Positions 8,943 to 15,662 of a stretch of 32,450 nucleotides of DNA are shown in pieces. The stretch covers positions 1 to 32,450 of the forward strand of contig DATGHU010000004.1 of assembly GCA_035307765.1 (NCBI GenBank), given 5' to 3'. A program made the translations under genes and the position numbers. Each line of letters opens with the position of its first letter. Position 1 is the first letter of the stretch. Under the pieces are notes generated by a model. The model searched no databases and was not told the origin of the DNA. It saw nothing but the letters and a program-made list of their open reading frames with translations. The DNA comes from a bacterium (GTDB lineage Bacteria; Sysuimicrobiota; Sysuimicrobiia; Sysuimicrobiales; Segetimicrobiaceae).

Positions 8943-10265
8943 CTAGGGCCGGGGAGCGCTGGGCGCGACCGGTTGGTTGTCGGTGAGGCCGTCCTGCCCC
9001 TGCACGACGACCGTGTCGCCCCCGGCGAGCCCGGCGACGACTTCGATCAGCCCGTCGTGATGGTCGCCGAGGGTCAAATTCCGGTGGACCGCGCGTCCGC
9101 CCAGGACGACGAAAACCACGGGCCCCGAGGCCGCCGTCATCACGGCCTGTTCCGGAATCTGCAGGACGTTGTGGCGCACCCCGACGATGATGGCGCCGCG
9201 GGCGAACATCCCCGGCCGAAGGATTCCCTGGGGGTTCGGGACCCGCACCTTGACGCCGAACGTCCGGCTGGAAACGTCCGCCCCGGGCGTGATTTCTTCC
9301 ACCTGGCCGGCAAAGGTCTGCCCCCCCAGCCCGTCGACCGCCAGCTGCGCCTGCTGTCCCAGCCGGAGCTCCCCCCGGTGCTGCTGCGGAACGATGAACT
9401 CGACGTAGACGTCGTGAACCTCGCTGAGGACGAACAACGGACTCTGGGCCGAGGCCGCCACCGACGAAACGACTTCCCCGGGCTCGACGTTGCGCTGCGT
9501 GATGGTGCCGGGAAACGGCGCCGTGATGGTCGAATCGCGCAGCTGTACCTGGATGGCGGCCAGCCCCGCTTGAGCCTGGGCCAGCTGCGCGCGCGCCTGC
9601 TGGATGTCCTCCTCCCGCGATCCGATGTGCACCAGGGCGGCGTTTTGCACCGCCGAATCGTAGGCCGCCCGAGCCTGCGCGACCTGCGCCTCCGCGACCT
9701 GCGCCTGGGTCTGGGCGGAGTCGAGGTCCTGCCTGGAAACCGCGCCCTGACCGAACAAGGATCGGGCCCGCTGCAGGTTCGTCTGCGCGAGATCGAGCGA
9801 CGATTGGGCGGAGCGGAGGCCTGCCTGCGCCTGGTTGACCGCGTCGATACTCTGCTGCCGCTCCTGGGGGCGGGCTCCGGCCAGGACTTCCTGCAGCCTC
9901 GCCCGGGCGGCGGCGACGTTGGCCGCGGCCTGCGCCTGCTCCGCCGCCAGATCGCTGGTGTCAAGTTGCAGCAGCGGGGTGCCGGCGCTGACACGGGCCC
10001 CTTCGTCGACCAGAACCGCGGCGACCCGGCCGGAGAGCTTGGATCCGAGCTTCGCGTCCCGAATGCTTGTGACGGACCCGGAAGCCAGCACGCGCGAGAC
10101 CACGTCGGCGGGGGTCGCCGTCGCCACCACGACAGCCGCCGGGACGCTCTGAGCCGCAGCCGGGGTGCCGGGCGTCGGCTCGGCCCGACCGCGTCCCCGC
10201 CATGCCATGATCCCGCCGACAGCCAGCACGAAAATCACGCCGACCACAACGACACGCCACCGCAT
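8943..10265 (-). CDS. RND efflux periplasmic adaptor (HlyD/AcrA family)
   Basis: A 440-residue membrane-fusion protein linking the RND pump to the TolC channel. It has one N-terminal membrane anchor (about residues 4-22), two lipoyl half-motifs (around 80-100 and 240-265), a long Ala/Gln coiled-coil hairpin (about 105-235), and beta-barrel and membrane-proximal domains to the C-terminus. The start is taken as the ATG at 10265, with GGGGAGG nine bases upstream; a TTG at 10286 gives a seven-residue longer form without a good ribosome binding site. It lies 64 bases after tetR and 13 bases before the pump gene, so all are probably on one transcript. Confidence 0.93.
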   Translation of the reverse strand: MRWRVVVVGVIFVLAVGGIMAWRGRGRAEPTPGTPAAAQSVPAAVVVATATPADVVSRVLASGSVTSIRDAKLGSKLSGRVAAVLVDEGARVSAGTPLLQLDTSDLAAEQAQAAANVAAARARLQEVLAGARPQERQQSIDAVNQAQAGLRSAQSSLDLAQTNLQRARSLFGQGAVSRQDLDSAQTQAQVAEAQVAQARAAYDSAVQNAALVHIGSREEDIQQARAQLAQAQAGLAAIQVQLRDSTITAPFPGTITQRNVEPGEVVSSVAASAQSPLFVLSEVHDVYVEFIVPQQHRGELRLGQQAQLAVDGLGGQTFAGQVEEITPGADVSSRTFGVKVRVPNPQGILRPGMFARGAIIVGVRHNVLQIPEQAVMTAASGPVVFVVLGGRAVHRNLTLGDHHDGLIEVVAGLAGGDTVVVQGQDGLTDNQPVAPSAPRP

Positions 10266-10329
10266 TTGGATCGTCCTCCCCAACAAAGATCGCTTGGTGT
10301 TCAGGCGCCGGTCGAAGCCGGCAGCGGTA

Positions 10330-10953
10330 TCAGGCGCGGCCGTTCCGCCAGGCCGTCAACAGGTCGCCCGCCGCCTGCAGGGCCAATCCCCGCGCGCGAT
10401 CCCGCGCCTCGATTGGGATCCGGCCGGCCATCAGCAGGGCAATGAAGCCGTGAAACACGCTCCACAGGGTGAGGACTTTCCCCTCGAGATCGTCCGGGGC
10501 GCCGTCCACCGGCGGCACAGCGGCTGCCACCACCCCGCGGAACGTCTCGAAAACCTCCCGGGCTTCCGCGTGCGGATGCTGGTGCTCGGGTTCGCAGAAA
10601 TTCACACCGCCCAACCCGGAGATCACCTGGTAGAGTTCGGGGTGCTTCCAGACAAACTCCCAGTAGGCGTCCCCCATCGCCCGAAACGCCCCATCGGGGT
10701 CTCCGTGGGCATCGCGCGCCCGCCGCAGGGCGTCGAGGAGCAGGCGGAAGGCCTCTCTCGACACCTCAGCCAGGAGCGCTTCCTTGTTCTCGAAGTATTC
10801 ATAAATTGTCGGGGGAGTATATTCGATCTTCTCGGCCACCCGGCGGATCGTCACGGCCTGCCAGCCTTCCCGGGCGGCGATCCCTCTCGCCGCATCCAGG
10901 ATGGCGTGCCGCATTTCGAGGCGCTCCCGATCCCGCCGCTCCTTGATCCCCAC
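10330..10953 (-). CDS. TetR family transcriptional repressor of the efflux operon
   Basis: A 207-residue regulator. The N-terminal helix-turn-helix is at about residues 30-60 (VTIRRVAEKI, then TPPTIYEYFENKEALL), ending with the TetR YxYFxxKexL signature. The rest is an all-helical ligand/dimer domain with a TetR C-terminal (WHG-type) pattern. The start is a GTG at 10953, with AAGGTGA about ten bases upstream. It is the first gene of the tetR-adaptor-pump-tolC run, and its promoter contains repeats, so autorepression and control of the pump is the likely role (inference). The ligand is unknown. Confidence 0.9.
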   Translation of the reverse strand: MGIKERRDRERLEMRHAILDAARGIAAREGWQAVTIRRVAEKIEYTPPTIYEYFENKEALLAEVSREAFRLLLDALRRARDAHGDPDGAFRAMGDAYWEFVWKHPELYQVISGLGGVNFCEPEHQHPHAEAREVFETFRGVVAAAVPPVDGAPDDLEGKVLTLWSVFHGFIALLMAGRIPIEARDRARGLALQAAGDLLTAWRNGRA

Positions 10954-10979
10954 GAAGACATCACCTTCCCTTGATCAAT

Positions 10980-11020
10980 AACCTAACAACGTTCACTTAA
11001 CTTGTCAATAGATACCTAAC
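10980..11020 (-). promoter_or_regulatory. Promoter and candidate operator of the tetR/efflux operon
   Basis: On the minus strand a perfect TTGACA (11008-11003) is followed 17 bases later by TAGGTT (10985-10980), placing the transcript start near 10973, 20 bases before the GTG. Three direct heptamers GTTARGT flank or overlap the boxes: GTTAGGT (11020-11014), GTTAAGT (11001-10995) and GTTAGGT (10987-10981). Their overlap with both boxes is what a repressor site would look like. Binding by the adjacent TetR protein is inference. Confidence 0.55.
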
Positions 11021-11098
11021 GGTGTAAGGACAGCGATAGACTTTGGCCACAGGGGCCAGGCGAGCTGCCTGCGCCGACTTGATCAGGCTGAAAGGGGG

Positions 11099-12280
11099 TT
11101 AGACCTTTAGTTCCAGAACAGCATTGAGGCGGGCGAACCCCGCCTCGAGATCGGCGATGAGGTCCTCGAGGGCCTCGAGGCCAACGTGGAGGCGGAGGAG
11201 GATCCCCGGCTCCCGCCAGGGGCGCGCCGTGCGGCTCTCCTTCGGGCTGGCGGGGATGATCAGACTTTCGTAACCGCCGAAGCTTGCGCCGATCCTGAAG
11301 AGGCGGAGGCCGTCAAGCAGCGCCGCCACGGCAGGCCTGGAGTCTGTGCGCAGGAGCACGCCGAAGAGACTCGACGCGCCTAGAAAATCCCGCTCCCACA
11401 GCGCGTGCCCGGGATCGTCGGGGAGCGCCGGGTGCAGCACCCGGGCGACCTCAGGTCGCGCGGCCAGCCATTTCGCCAGTGTCAGCGCGGCGCGCTCGTG
11501 GTGACGCAGGCGGACGGCGAGGGTGCGAAGCCCGCGCAGGGTCTCGTAGCAGAGGTCGGGCGACACGCAGTCGCCGAATTCGCCCAGACCGTCCTTGACC
11601 CGCCGGAACACTTCCTCGCTGCGCGCGGTGATCACGCCGAGGAGCAGGTCCGAGTGCCCCGCCAGGTATTTCGTCGCGGCTTGGACCTCGAGGTCGACGC
11701 CGTGGTCGAACGCCCGGAAGTTGAGCGGAGTGGCCCACGTGTTATCGAACAGCACCAGCGCGCCTCGGGCGTGCGCCGCGCGGGCGATCGCGGGAACATC
11801 CTGCACCTCGAACGTCTGGGACCCCGGGGACTCCGCGTAGACGACCCGGGTGTGTGGGCGGATGAGGGACGCGATCCCAGCCCCAACGTGAGGATCGTAG
11901 AAGGTGGTCTCCACACCGAAGCGGGCCAGCACCGCGGTAGCGAAATGCCGGGTGGGACCGTACACGGTATCGGCCACCAAGAGATGGTCGCCCTGCCGCA
12001 GGCAGGCCGTCAGCGCCTGGGTGATCGCCGAGAGCCCGGATGACGTGACGAGCGATCGGTGGCCGCCGGAGAGCTCCGCCAGCGCCTCGGTCAGGGCGAA
12101 GGTCGTGGGCGTGCCGTGAATCCCGTAATAGAACCCGGTGTATTTCCGGTCCGTTCGGTGCTCAAACGCCTCCATCGTCGGGAAGAGGATCGTCGACGCT
12201 CGATAGACCGGGGGATTCACAACGCCGAAGTGGCCGTCGGGGTCCCGGCCGGCGTGCACCAGCCGTGTCTCAGGCTTCAT
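11099..12280 (-). CDS. metC: Cystathionine beta-lyase (MetC type)
   Basis: A 393-residue PLP enzyme of the Cys/Met metabolism family. It would cleave cystathionine to homocysteine, pyruvate and ammonia in methionine synthesis. Similarity to the proteobacterial MetC type is strong along the whole length, for example TRLVHAGR (5-12), DNTWATPLNF (179-188), the PLP lysine in AATKYLAGHSD (Lys204) and GGYESLI near the C-terminus. The start is set at the ATG (12280) with GGGAGG upstream at rather short spacing; an upstream ATG pair adds five residues. It follows the OsmC gene by 69 bases. The same reaction type can act on cysteine or other beta-substituted amino acids, so the in vivo substrate is not certain. 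Confidence 0.88.
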   Translation of the reverse strand: MKPETRLVHAGRDPDGHFGVVNPPVYRASTILFPTMEAFEHRTDRKYTGFYYGIHGTPTTFALTEALAELSGGHRSLVTSSGLSAITQALTACLRQGDHLLVADTVYGPTRHFATAVLARFGVETTFYDPHVGAGIASLIRPHTRVVYAESPGSQTFEVQDVPAIARAAHARGALVLFDNTWATPLNFRAFDHGVDLEVQAATKYLAGHSDLLLGVITARSEEVFRRVKDGLGEFGDCVSPDLCYETLRGLRTLAVRLRHHERAALTLAKWLAARPEVARVLHPALPDDPGHALWERDFLGASSLFGVLLRTDSRPAVAALLDGLRLFRIGASFGGYESLIIPASPKESRTARPWREPGILLRLHVGLEALEDLIADLEAGFARLNAVLELKV

Positions 12281-12349
12281 CGGTCCTCCCATCATGTCCC
12301 GCGGGCCGCGCCCACGTGAGGTCCCGCGTCCGCGATCTTCCCGGGGTGA

Positions 12350-12784
12350 TCACCCGGCGCGCGGGGTCCCGGGGTGCCCGACGACGTCGATCTTGACCTC
12401 GGTCGCGACCGCGACCGTCCGGTAGAGTGGTCAGCGACTCCGCCACACCTCGACGAGCCGGTCGGCCTCGGCCCCCTCGACCCCGTGGATCTCAAAGCGC
12501 ATGTCGATGCGCGCAAAGCGCGCCGGATCGGCGGCGGCCCGAATGCCCGAGATCGTCACCTCCATCCGGTGCACCGGCACCCCGCTGTCCCGGGCGTACT
12601 TCTCGATCAGGGTGACGCCGCACGACGAGATGCCGGCGAGGAACGCCTCGCTGTTCGTCATGTGCTCGCTGGGCCCCGACGATGAGTCCAACATCAGATG
12701 GTGCGTTCGGGCGGCGCTGAGCGCGCGCCCGGGGAACCCGGTGGAATAGGTCCTGACCGTGTCGGTGGTAAACGCGTCGGCCAC
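12350..12784 (-). CDS. OsmC/Ohr-family peroxide-scavenging protein, candidate selenoprotein (in-frame TGA as Sec)
   Basis: Up to the first TGA (12433-12431) the gene codes for 117 residues of an OsmC fold, including the first redox cysteine Cys55 (ISSCG). Normal family members then have a second cysteine in a CP[LV]YRT motif about 63-66 residues later. Here the codon at that exact place (118) is TGA, and the same frame continues PLYRTVAVATEVKIDVV to a TGA at 12352-12350, giving 144 residues, the usual family length. A hairpin with loop GGUC starts 20 bases after the TGA, as in bacterial SECIS elements, and the TGA is followed by C. OsmC-like selenoproteins have been reported from metagenomes (from memory). 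Start is GTG with GGAGGGGG six bases upstream. Alternative: a single C-to-A change creating a truncated 117-residue protein. A conventional gene finder would end this gene at 12431. The family reduces organic hydroperoxides with paired thiols. Confidence 0.72.
12396..12423 (-). promoter_or_regulatory. SECIS-like hairpin after the in-frame TGA
   Basis: Read on the minus strand, the 7-bp stem CGGTCGC/GCGACCG closes a tetraloop GGTC (12410-12407). A 3x1 internal loop and a lower 3-bp stem ACC/GGT (12423-12421 with 12398-12396) extend it. The loop begins 20 bases after the TGA, and its first two bases are G. Bacterial SECIS elements are known for a short apical stem-loop 16-37 bases downstream with a G in the first two loop positions. 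Hairpins are common in GC-rich DNA, so this is supporting rather than independent proof. Confidence 0.6.
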
Positions 12785-12909
12785 GGAAAACCCCCTCCGC
12801 GGTGTGGAGTGCCGATCTTGTCGGGAGATCCTTCGATGCGCTCACGCGGCTTATCCTGCCCCTGCGCCCACGCCCCGGGCCCTCCGAGAACGCGAAGGGC
12901 CGTCCGGGG

Positions 12910-12939
12910 CTCCGCACCGGACACGCTATCGGTGCGGAG
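12910..12939 (-). terminator. Perfect 10-bp inverted repeat at the end of purR
   Basis: CTCCGCACCG (12910-12919) pairs perfectly with CGGTGCGGAG (12930-12939) around a 10-base loop. The purR stop codon lies in the loop edge. There is no U-tract on either side, so it may be a weak or factor-dependent terminator, or an RNA-stabilising hairpin between purR and the OsmC gene. Confidence 0.4.
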
Positions 12940-13762
12940 GATGCCCGAGGGCCCACTGGCTCGGGCCCAATCGGATCGCCCCGCGGGCCTCGTCGATCCC
13001 CTCGAATACGAGCAGCGACACATACTCGTCGACGAGCTTCTCGCTGGGGTGGGCGGTCTCGATGAGGACCCCGATCCCGACGATCTCCGCCTGAAATTCT
13101 CGCATCAGGTCGAAGACGCCCCGCGCGGTGCCGCCTCCGCGCAGGAAGTCGTCGATGAAGAGCGCGCGCGCGCCGGGGGGAACGGCGCGCAGGGGAAGCG
13201 TCATCGACTGCACCGCCCGCGACGACCCCGAGACGTAGTTCACCCCTACGGTCGGTCCCTCCGTGCCCATGCCGCCCCGCCGGGCCGTGACCAGGGGCAC
13301 GTTGAATGCGCGGGCGGTCATGAGCGCGAGCGGGATCCCTTGGACCTCCATCGACAGCACCACGTCGGGGCGCCGGTCGGCAAAGAAGGTCGCAAAGACC
13401 CCACCCAGCGCGGACACCAAGCTGGGCAGCGAGAGCAGATCGGCGGTGTAGAGGAATCCCCCCGGGAGGATCCGCGACGGTTCGCGCAGGCGACGCGCCA
13501 GGTCCTCGGCGATCGCCCGGATCTGCCCGGGAGTACGGTGGGGGGTGAAGCGGACCCCGCCCGTCGCCCCCGCCAGTGTCTCGATCCTCCCGAGCTGGAA
13601 CTGCTCGCAGGTCTCCCGCAGGGATGAGATATCCTCGCTGATCGTGGACTTGGCCGCTCCCAACGCTTCGGTAAACGTCCCCAGCGGGAAGACGGTGTGC
13701 GGTTCCTGAAACAGCCGGTGGGCGATCGCCACCATGCGGTCGCCCCGCCGAAGCCGCCTCAC
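12926..13762 (-). CDS. purR: PurR, purine operon repressor (Gram-positive type)
   Basis: A 278-residue protein with an N-terminal winged helix (residues about 10-75; LGAAKSTISEDISSL at 34-48) and a C-terminal phosphoribosyltransferase-like domain. The PRPP-binding loop is visible as ALFIDDFLRGGGT (200-212), and GGFLYTADLL (101-110) matches PurR of Bacillus. In that family PRPP releases the repressor from purine-gene operators. B. subtilis PurR is 285 residues. The GTG start overlaps the stop of the preceding nucleotidyltransferase gene as GTGA, implying translational coupling. The ispE-purR association is typical of Firmicutes. It is unrelated to the LacI-type PurR of E. coli. Confidence 0.92.
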   Translation of the reverse strand: MRRLRRGDRMVAIAHRLFQEPHTVFPLGTFTEALGAAKSTISEDISSLRETCEQFQLGRIETLAGATGGVRFTPHRTPGQIRAIAEDLARRLREPSRILPGGFLYTADLLSLPSLVSALGGVFATFFADRRPDVVLSMEVQGIPLALMTARAFNVPLVTARRGGMGTEGPTVGVNYVSGSSRAVQSMTLPLRAVPPGARALFIDDFLRGGGTARGVFDLMREFQAEIVGIGVLIETAHPSEKLVDEYVSLLVFEGIDEARGAIRLGPSQWALGHPPHR

Positions 13763-14550
13763 CACCCCGCGATCCTCTGCGCGTGGCCCGAGGTCGACGT
13801 CCCCCGGTCCCGCCCCAATCGCTCGCGGACCAGCGCGAGCATTTCCGCGGTGTCGACATCCACGGCGATCTCGGGGGTCGGGCAGACGAGCGCGCGCACG
13901 CGCACGCCGGTCAGGGTGGTCCCCCGTCGCTCGAGAGCAGCGATGCGCAGGGTACCGGCGGCGAGGCCGGCGAGCGTCCCCAGTCCGAACAGCCCGGCCA
14001 GCTCCCACGGCCGCTTCCGAGCGCGGATCGCCCGCTCGACCGCTCCCCGCGCCCGGGCGAACGCCGTGGGGGACATGAGGATGAGGCTCCCGCCGGTGAA
14101 CGTGCCGTCGCGCAGGCGGACGAACGTCTTCCGGACCGTGGGGAACGCTCGCGCCACTTCCTCGCGCCGGACGATGCCGTAGACGATCTCCGCGTCGAGC
14201 GCCGCCGCCTCAGCCGCGAAGGCATCCACGGCCGCCGGGGTGAGCAGGGGAATGTCGGCGCCGACCGCCAGCACCGGCTCGTTATCCGGGAGCGCGGCGA
14301 GGCCGGCGGCCAGGTTCTCGATCAGCGCCCCGCGTTCTGGAACGGGTACGTCGACCGCGGCCGCCACGGACGGCGGAAGGGGCATTGGCCCGACCAGCGC
14401 GATCCGGCGGACAGCGGCGGCCCCGCGGAGCGCGTCGAGCACGAACTCCACCATCGAGCGGCCGAGCAGCGGGGCGAACGCTTTGTTCGGAACGCCCCCG
14501 GCCACGCCGGGATCGGGCCGTCCTCCCGCCAGCACGACCGCATTGGGCAT
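13759..14550 (-). CDS. MobA-like NTP transferase domain protein
   Basis: A 263-residue protein with a Rossmann-like nucleotidyltransferase fold. The N-terminal nucleotide loop is VVLAGGRPDPG (4-14), followed by NKAFAPLLGRSMVEFVLDAL, which is the pattern of MobA/GlmU/IspD-type enzymes, and a metal-binding acidic segment VGADIPLLTP. It lacks the canonical G-x-G-x-R-M of GlmU. The gene lies 10 bases after ispE and overlaps purR by four bases, so it is the middle gene of an operon. The transferred nucleotide and acceptor are not identifiable. Orthologues between ispE and purR are common in Firmicutes-like genomes (memory), where they are left as hypothetical NTP transferases. Start is the ATG at 14550; a longer frame to 14577 overlaps ispE. 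Confidence 0.85.
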   Translation of the reverse strand: MPNAVVLAGGRPDPGVAGGVPNKAFAPLLGRSMVEFVLDALRGAAAVRRIALVGPMPLPPSVAAAVDVPVPERGALIENLAAGLAALPDNEPVLAVGADIPLLTPAAVDAFAAEAAALDAEIVYGIVRREEVARAFPTVRKTFVRLRDGTFTGGSLILMSPTAFARARGAVERAIRARKRPWELAGLFGLGTLAGLAAGTLRIAALERRGTTLTGVRVRALVCPTPEIAVDVDTAEMLALVRERLGRDRGTSTSGHAQRIAGW

Positions 14551-14560
14551 CCCGCCGGAC

Positions 14561-15427
14561 CTACCGTTCCTCGGCAAACGTCCGGGTCACGATCACCTCA
14601 ACGTCCGCCGCGCTCCCGAGCGCCGCGGCGAGCTCCTTGGCCGCTGATTCGTTCGCGGCCATCGCGAACACGGCGGGCCCGGTGCCGGAGAGGGAAACCC
14701 CGAGCGGCCCCATCGCGGTCATCCGATCGCGGATCGTGCCCACGACCGGATGGTGGGCGATCACCACGTCCTCAAACACGTTGCAGAGCATCCGGCCGAC
14801 GCCGCGTGGGTCTTCCGCCTCCAGCGCTCGGACGACGCCTTGGGTGTTCGGGTGCCGACGCACGGCCTCATGGTCCAGCGCCTTGTAGGCCCATTCGCTG
14901 GTGATTTGCACGGTGGGCCTGGCGATGACCACCCAGGTGGTGGGGAGCGGCGGCAACATCCGCACCCGCTCCCCCCGCCCCAACGCCAGCGCCGCCCCGC
15001 CGATGAGGAAGAAGGGGACATCCGACCCGATCTTGCTGCCGAGCTCGATGAGTTGACCCTCGTCCAGCCGCAGCTTCCACATCTGGGCGAGGCCGAGCAA
15101 GGTGACGGCGGCGTCGCTCGAGCCGCCGCCGAGCCCGGATGCCACCGGAATCCGCTTGGAAAGTTCGATTTCGACCCCGCGCGGAATCTGGAAGGTCTCC
15201 CGGAGAAGTGTCGCCGCCCGGTGCACGATGTTTTGCGTCTCGACCGGGACGTCGGGGCTGGCGCAGCGGAGGCTGATCCCCTCGCCGTCCTCCCGAAGGA
15301 TGATCGTATCGTGGAGCTCAACCGTGTGGAGGACGGTTTCGATGTCGTGGTAGCCGTCGGGACGATCGCCGAGCACATCGAGGGTCAGGTTGATCTTTGC
15401 ATACGCGTTGAGGCGCAGCTGCTTCAC
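14561..15427 (-). CDS. ispE: IspE, 4-diphosphocytidyl-2-C-methyl-D-erythritol kinase
   Basis: A 288-residue GHMP kinase of the non-mevalonate (MEP) isoprenoid pathway that phosphorylates CDP-methylerythritol. Hallmarks are Lys11 in NAYAKINLTL, the ATP-binding glycine loop PVASGLGGGSSDAA (about 93-106), the catalytic aspartate region SKIGSDVPFFLIGG and the C-terminal SLSGTGPAVFA. The start is a GTG at 15427, with GAGGGGG nine bases upstream. It is the first gene of the ispE-nucleotidyltransferase-purR operon and is transcribed away from the LCP gene. A hairpin followed by a T-rich run sits just upstream of its ribosome binding site. Confidence 0.95.
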   Translation of the reverse strand: MKQLRLNAYAKINLTLDVLGDRPDGYHDIETVLHTVELHDTIILREDGEGISLRCASPDVPVETQNIVHRAATLLRETFQIPRGVEIELSKRIPVASGLGGGSSDAAVTLLGLAQMWKLRLDEGQLIELGSKIGSDVPFFLIGGAALALGRGERVRMLPPLPTTWVVIARPTVQITSEWAYKALDHEAVRRHPNTQGVVRALEAEDPRGVGRMLCNVFEDVVIAHHPVVGTIRDRMTAMGPLGVSLSGTGPAVFAMAANESAAKELAAALGSAADVEVIVTRTFAEER

Positions 15428-15454
15428 AGCGGCACACCCCCTCTGAAAACACAA

Positions 15455-15486
15455 CCCGCGGGGCCGCGAGATCGCGGCCTCGCGGG
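15455..15486 (-). promoter_or_regulatory. Leader hairpin with T-rich tail upstream of ispE (possible attenuator)
   Basis: Two 14-base arms (15486-15473 and 15468-15455) pair with a single mismatch around a 4-base loop. On the minus strand they are followed by TTGTGTTTTC, then the ispE ribosome binding site. The only neighbour upstream is the divergent LCP gene, so a terminator-like structure here would act within the ispE leader. It could also be a simple GC-rich hairpin. Confidence 0.4.
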
Positions 15487-15487
15487 G

Positions 15488-15529
15488 TCAACCGCGGGCG
15501 ATTCGTCGTGCCATTGGGGCTCCGTGCAT
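15488..15529 (-). CDS. Possible 13-residue leader peptide before ispE
   Basis: The minus strand reads ATG-CAC-GGA and so on, coding MHGAPMARRIARG and a TGA that ends two bases before the leader hairpin. AAGGGA lies nine bases before the first ATG and GGAG before the internal ATG. Three of the last six residues are Arg. The position directly before a hairpin with a T-rich tail resembles a translation-coupled attenuator. Short frames arise by chance, so this is tentative. Confidence 0.22.
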   Translation of the reverse strand: MHGAPMARRIARG

Positions 15530-15627
15530 GGCGATTGTTCCCTTCGCGATGCCGCCCCGGCCATCCTCCACCCGCTGCGCGCCCGCGTCCACCCGGGGCG
15601 CGCAGCCCGGATCGGGCGGGGGTTGAC

Positions 15628-15655
15628 TTGACACCCAAATGGAAACACCTATGAT
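15628..15655 (+). promoter_or_regulatory. Promoter of the LCP gene (leaderless arrangement)
   Basis: A perfect TTGACA (15628-15633) and TATGAT (15650-15655, five of six consensus bases) are 16 bases apart. Transcription would start about 7 bases after the -10 box, at 15662-15663, which is the ATG of the LCP gene. This rules out the upstream in-frame ATG at 15639, which lies inside the promoter. Confidence 0.7.
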
Positions 15656-15662
15656 GATGGTT

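Noticed and set aside
5462-8986. A 1174-codon plus-strand frame opposite the RND pump gene.
   Set aside because: It is a shadow caused by high GC at third codon positions; its Arg/His/Asp-rich translation has no family similarity, and the minus strand codes a clear RND protein.
12292-12516. A 74-codon minus-strand frame across the OsmC gene end.
   Set aside because: It is out of frame with OsmC, with Arg/Gly/Ser-rich translation typical of shadows. The OsmC continuation in its own frame explains the region better.
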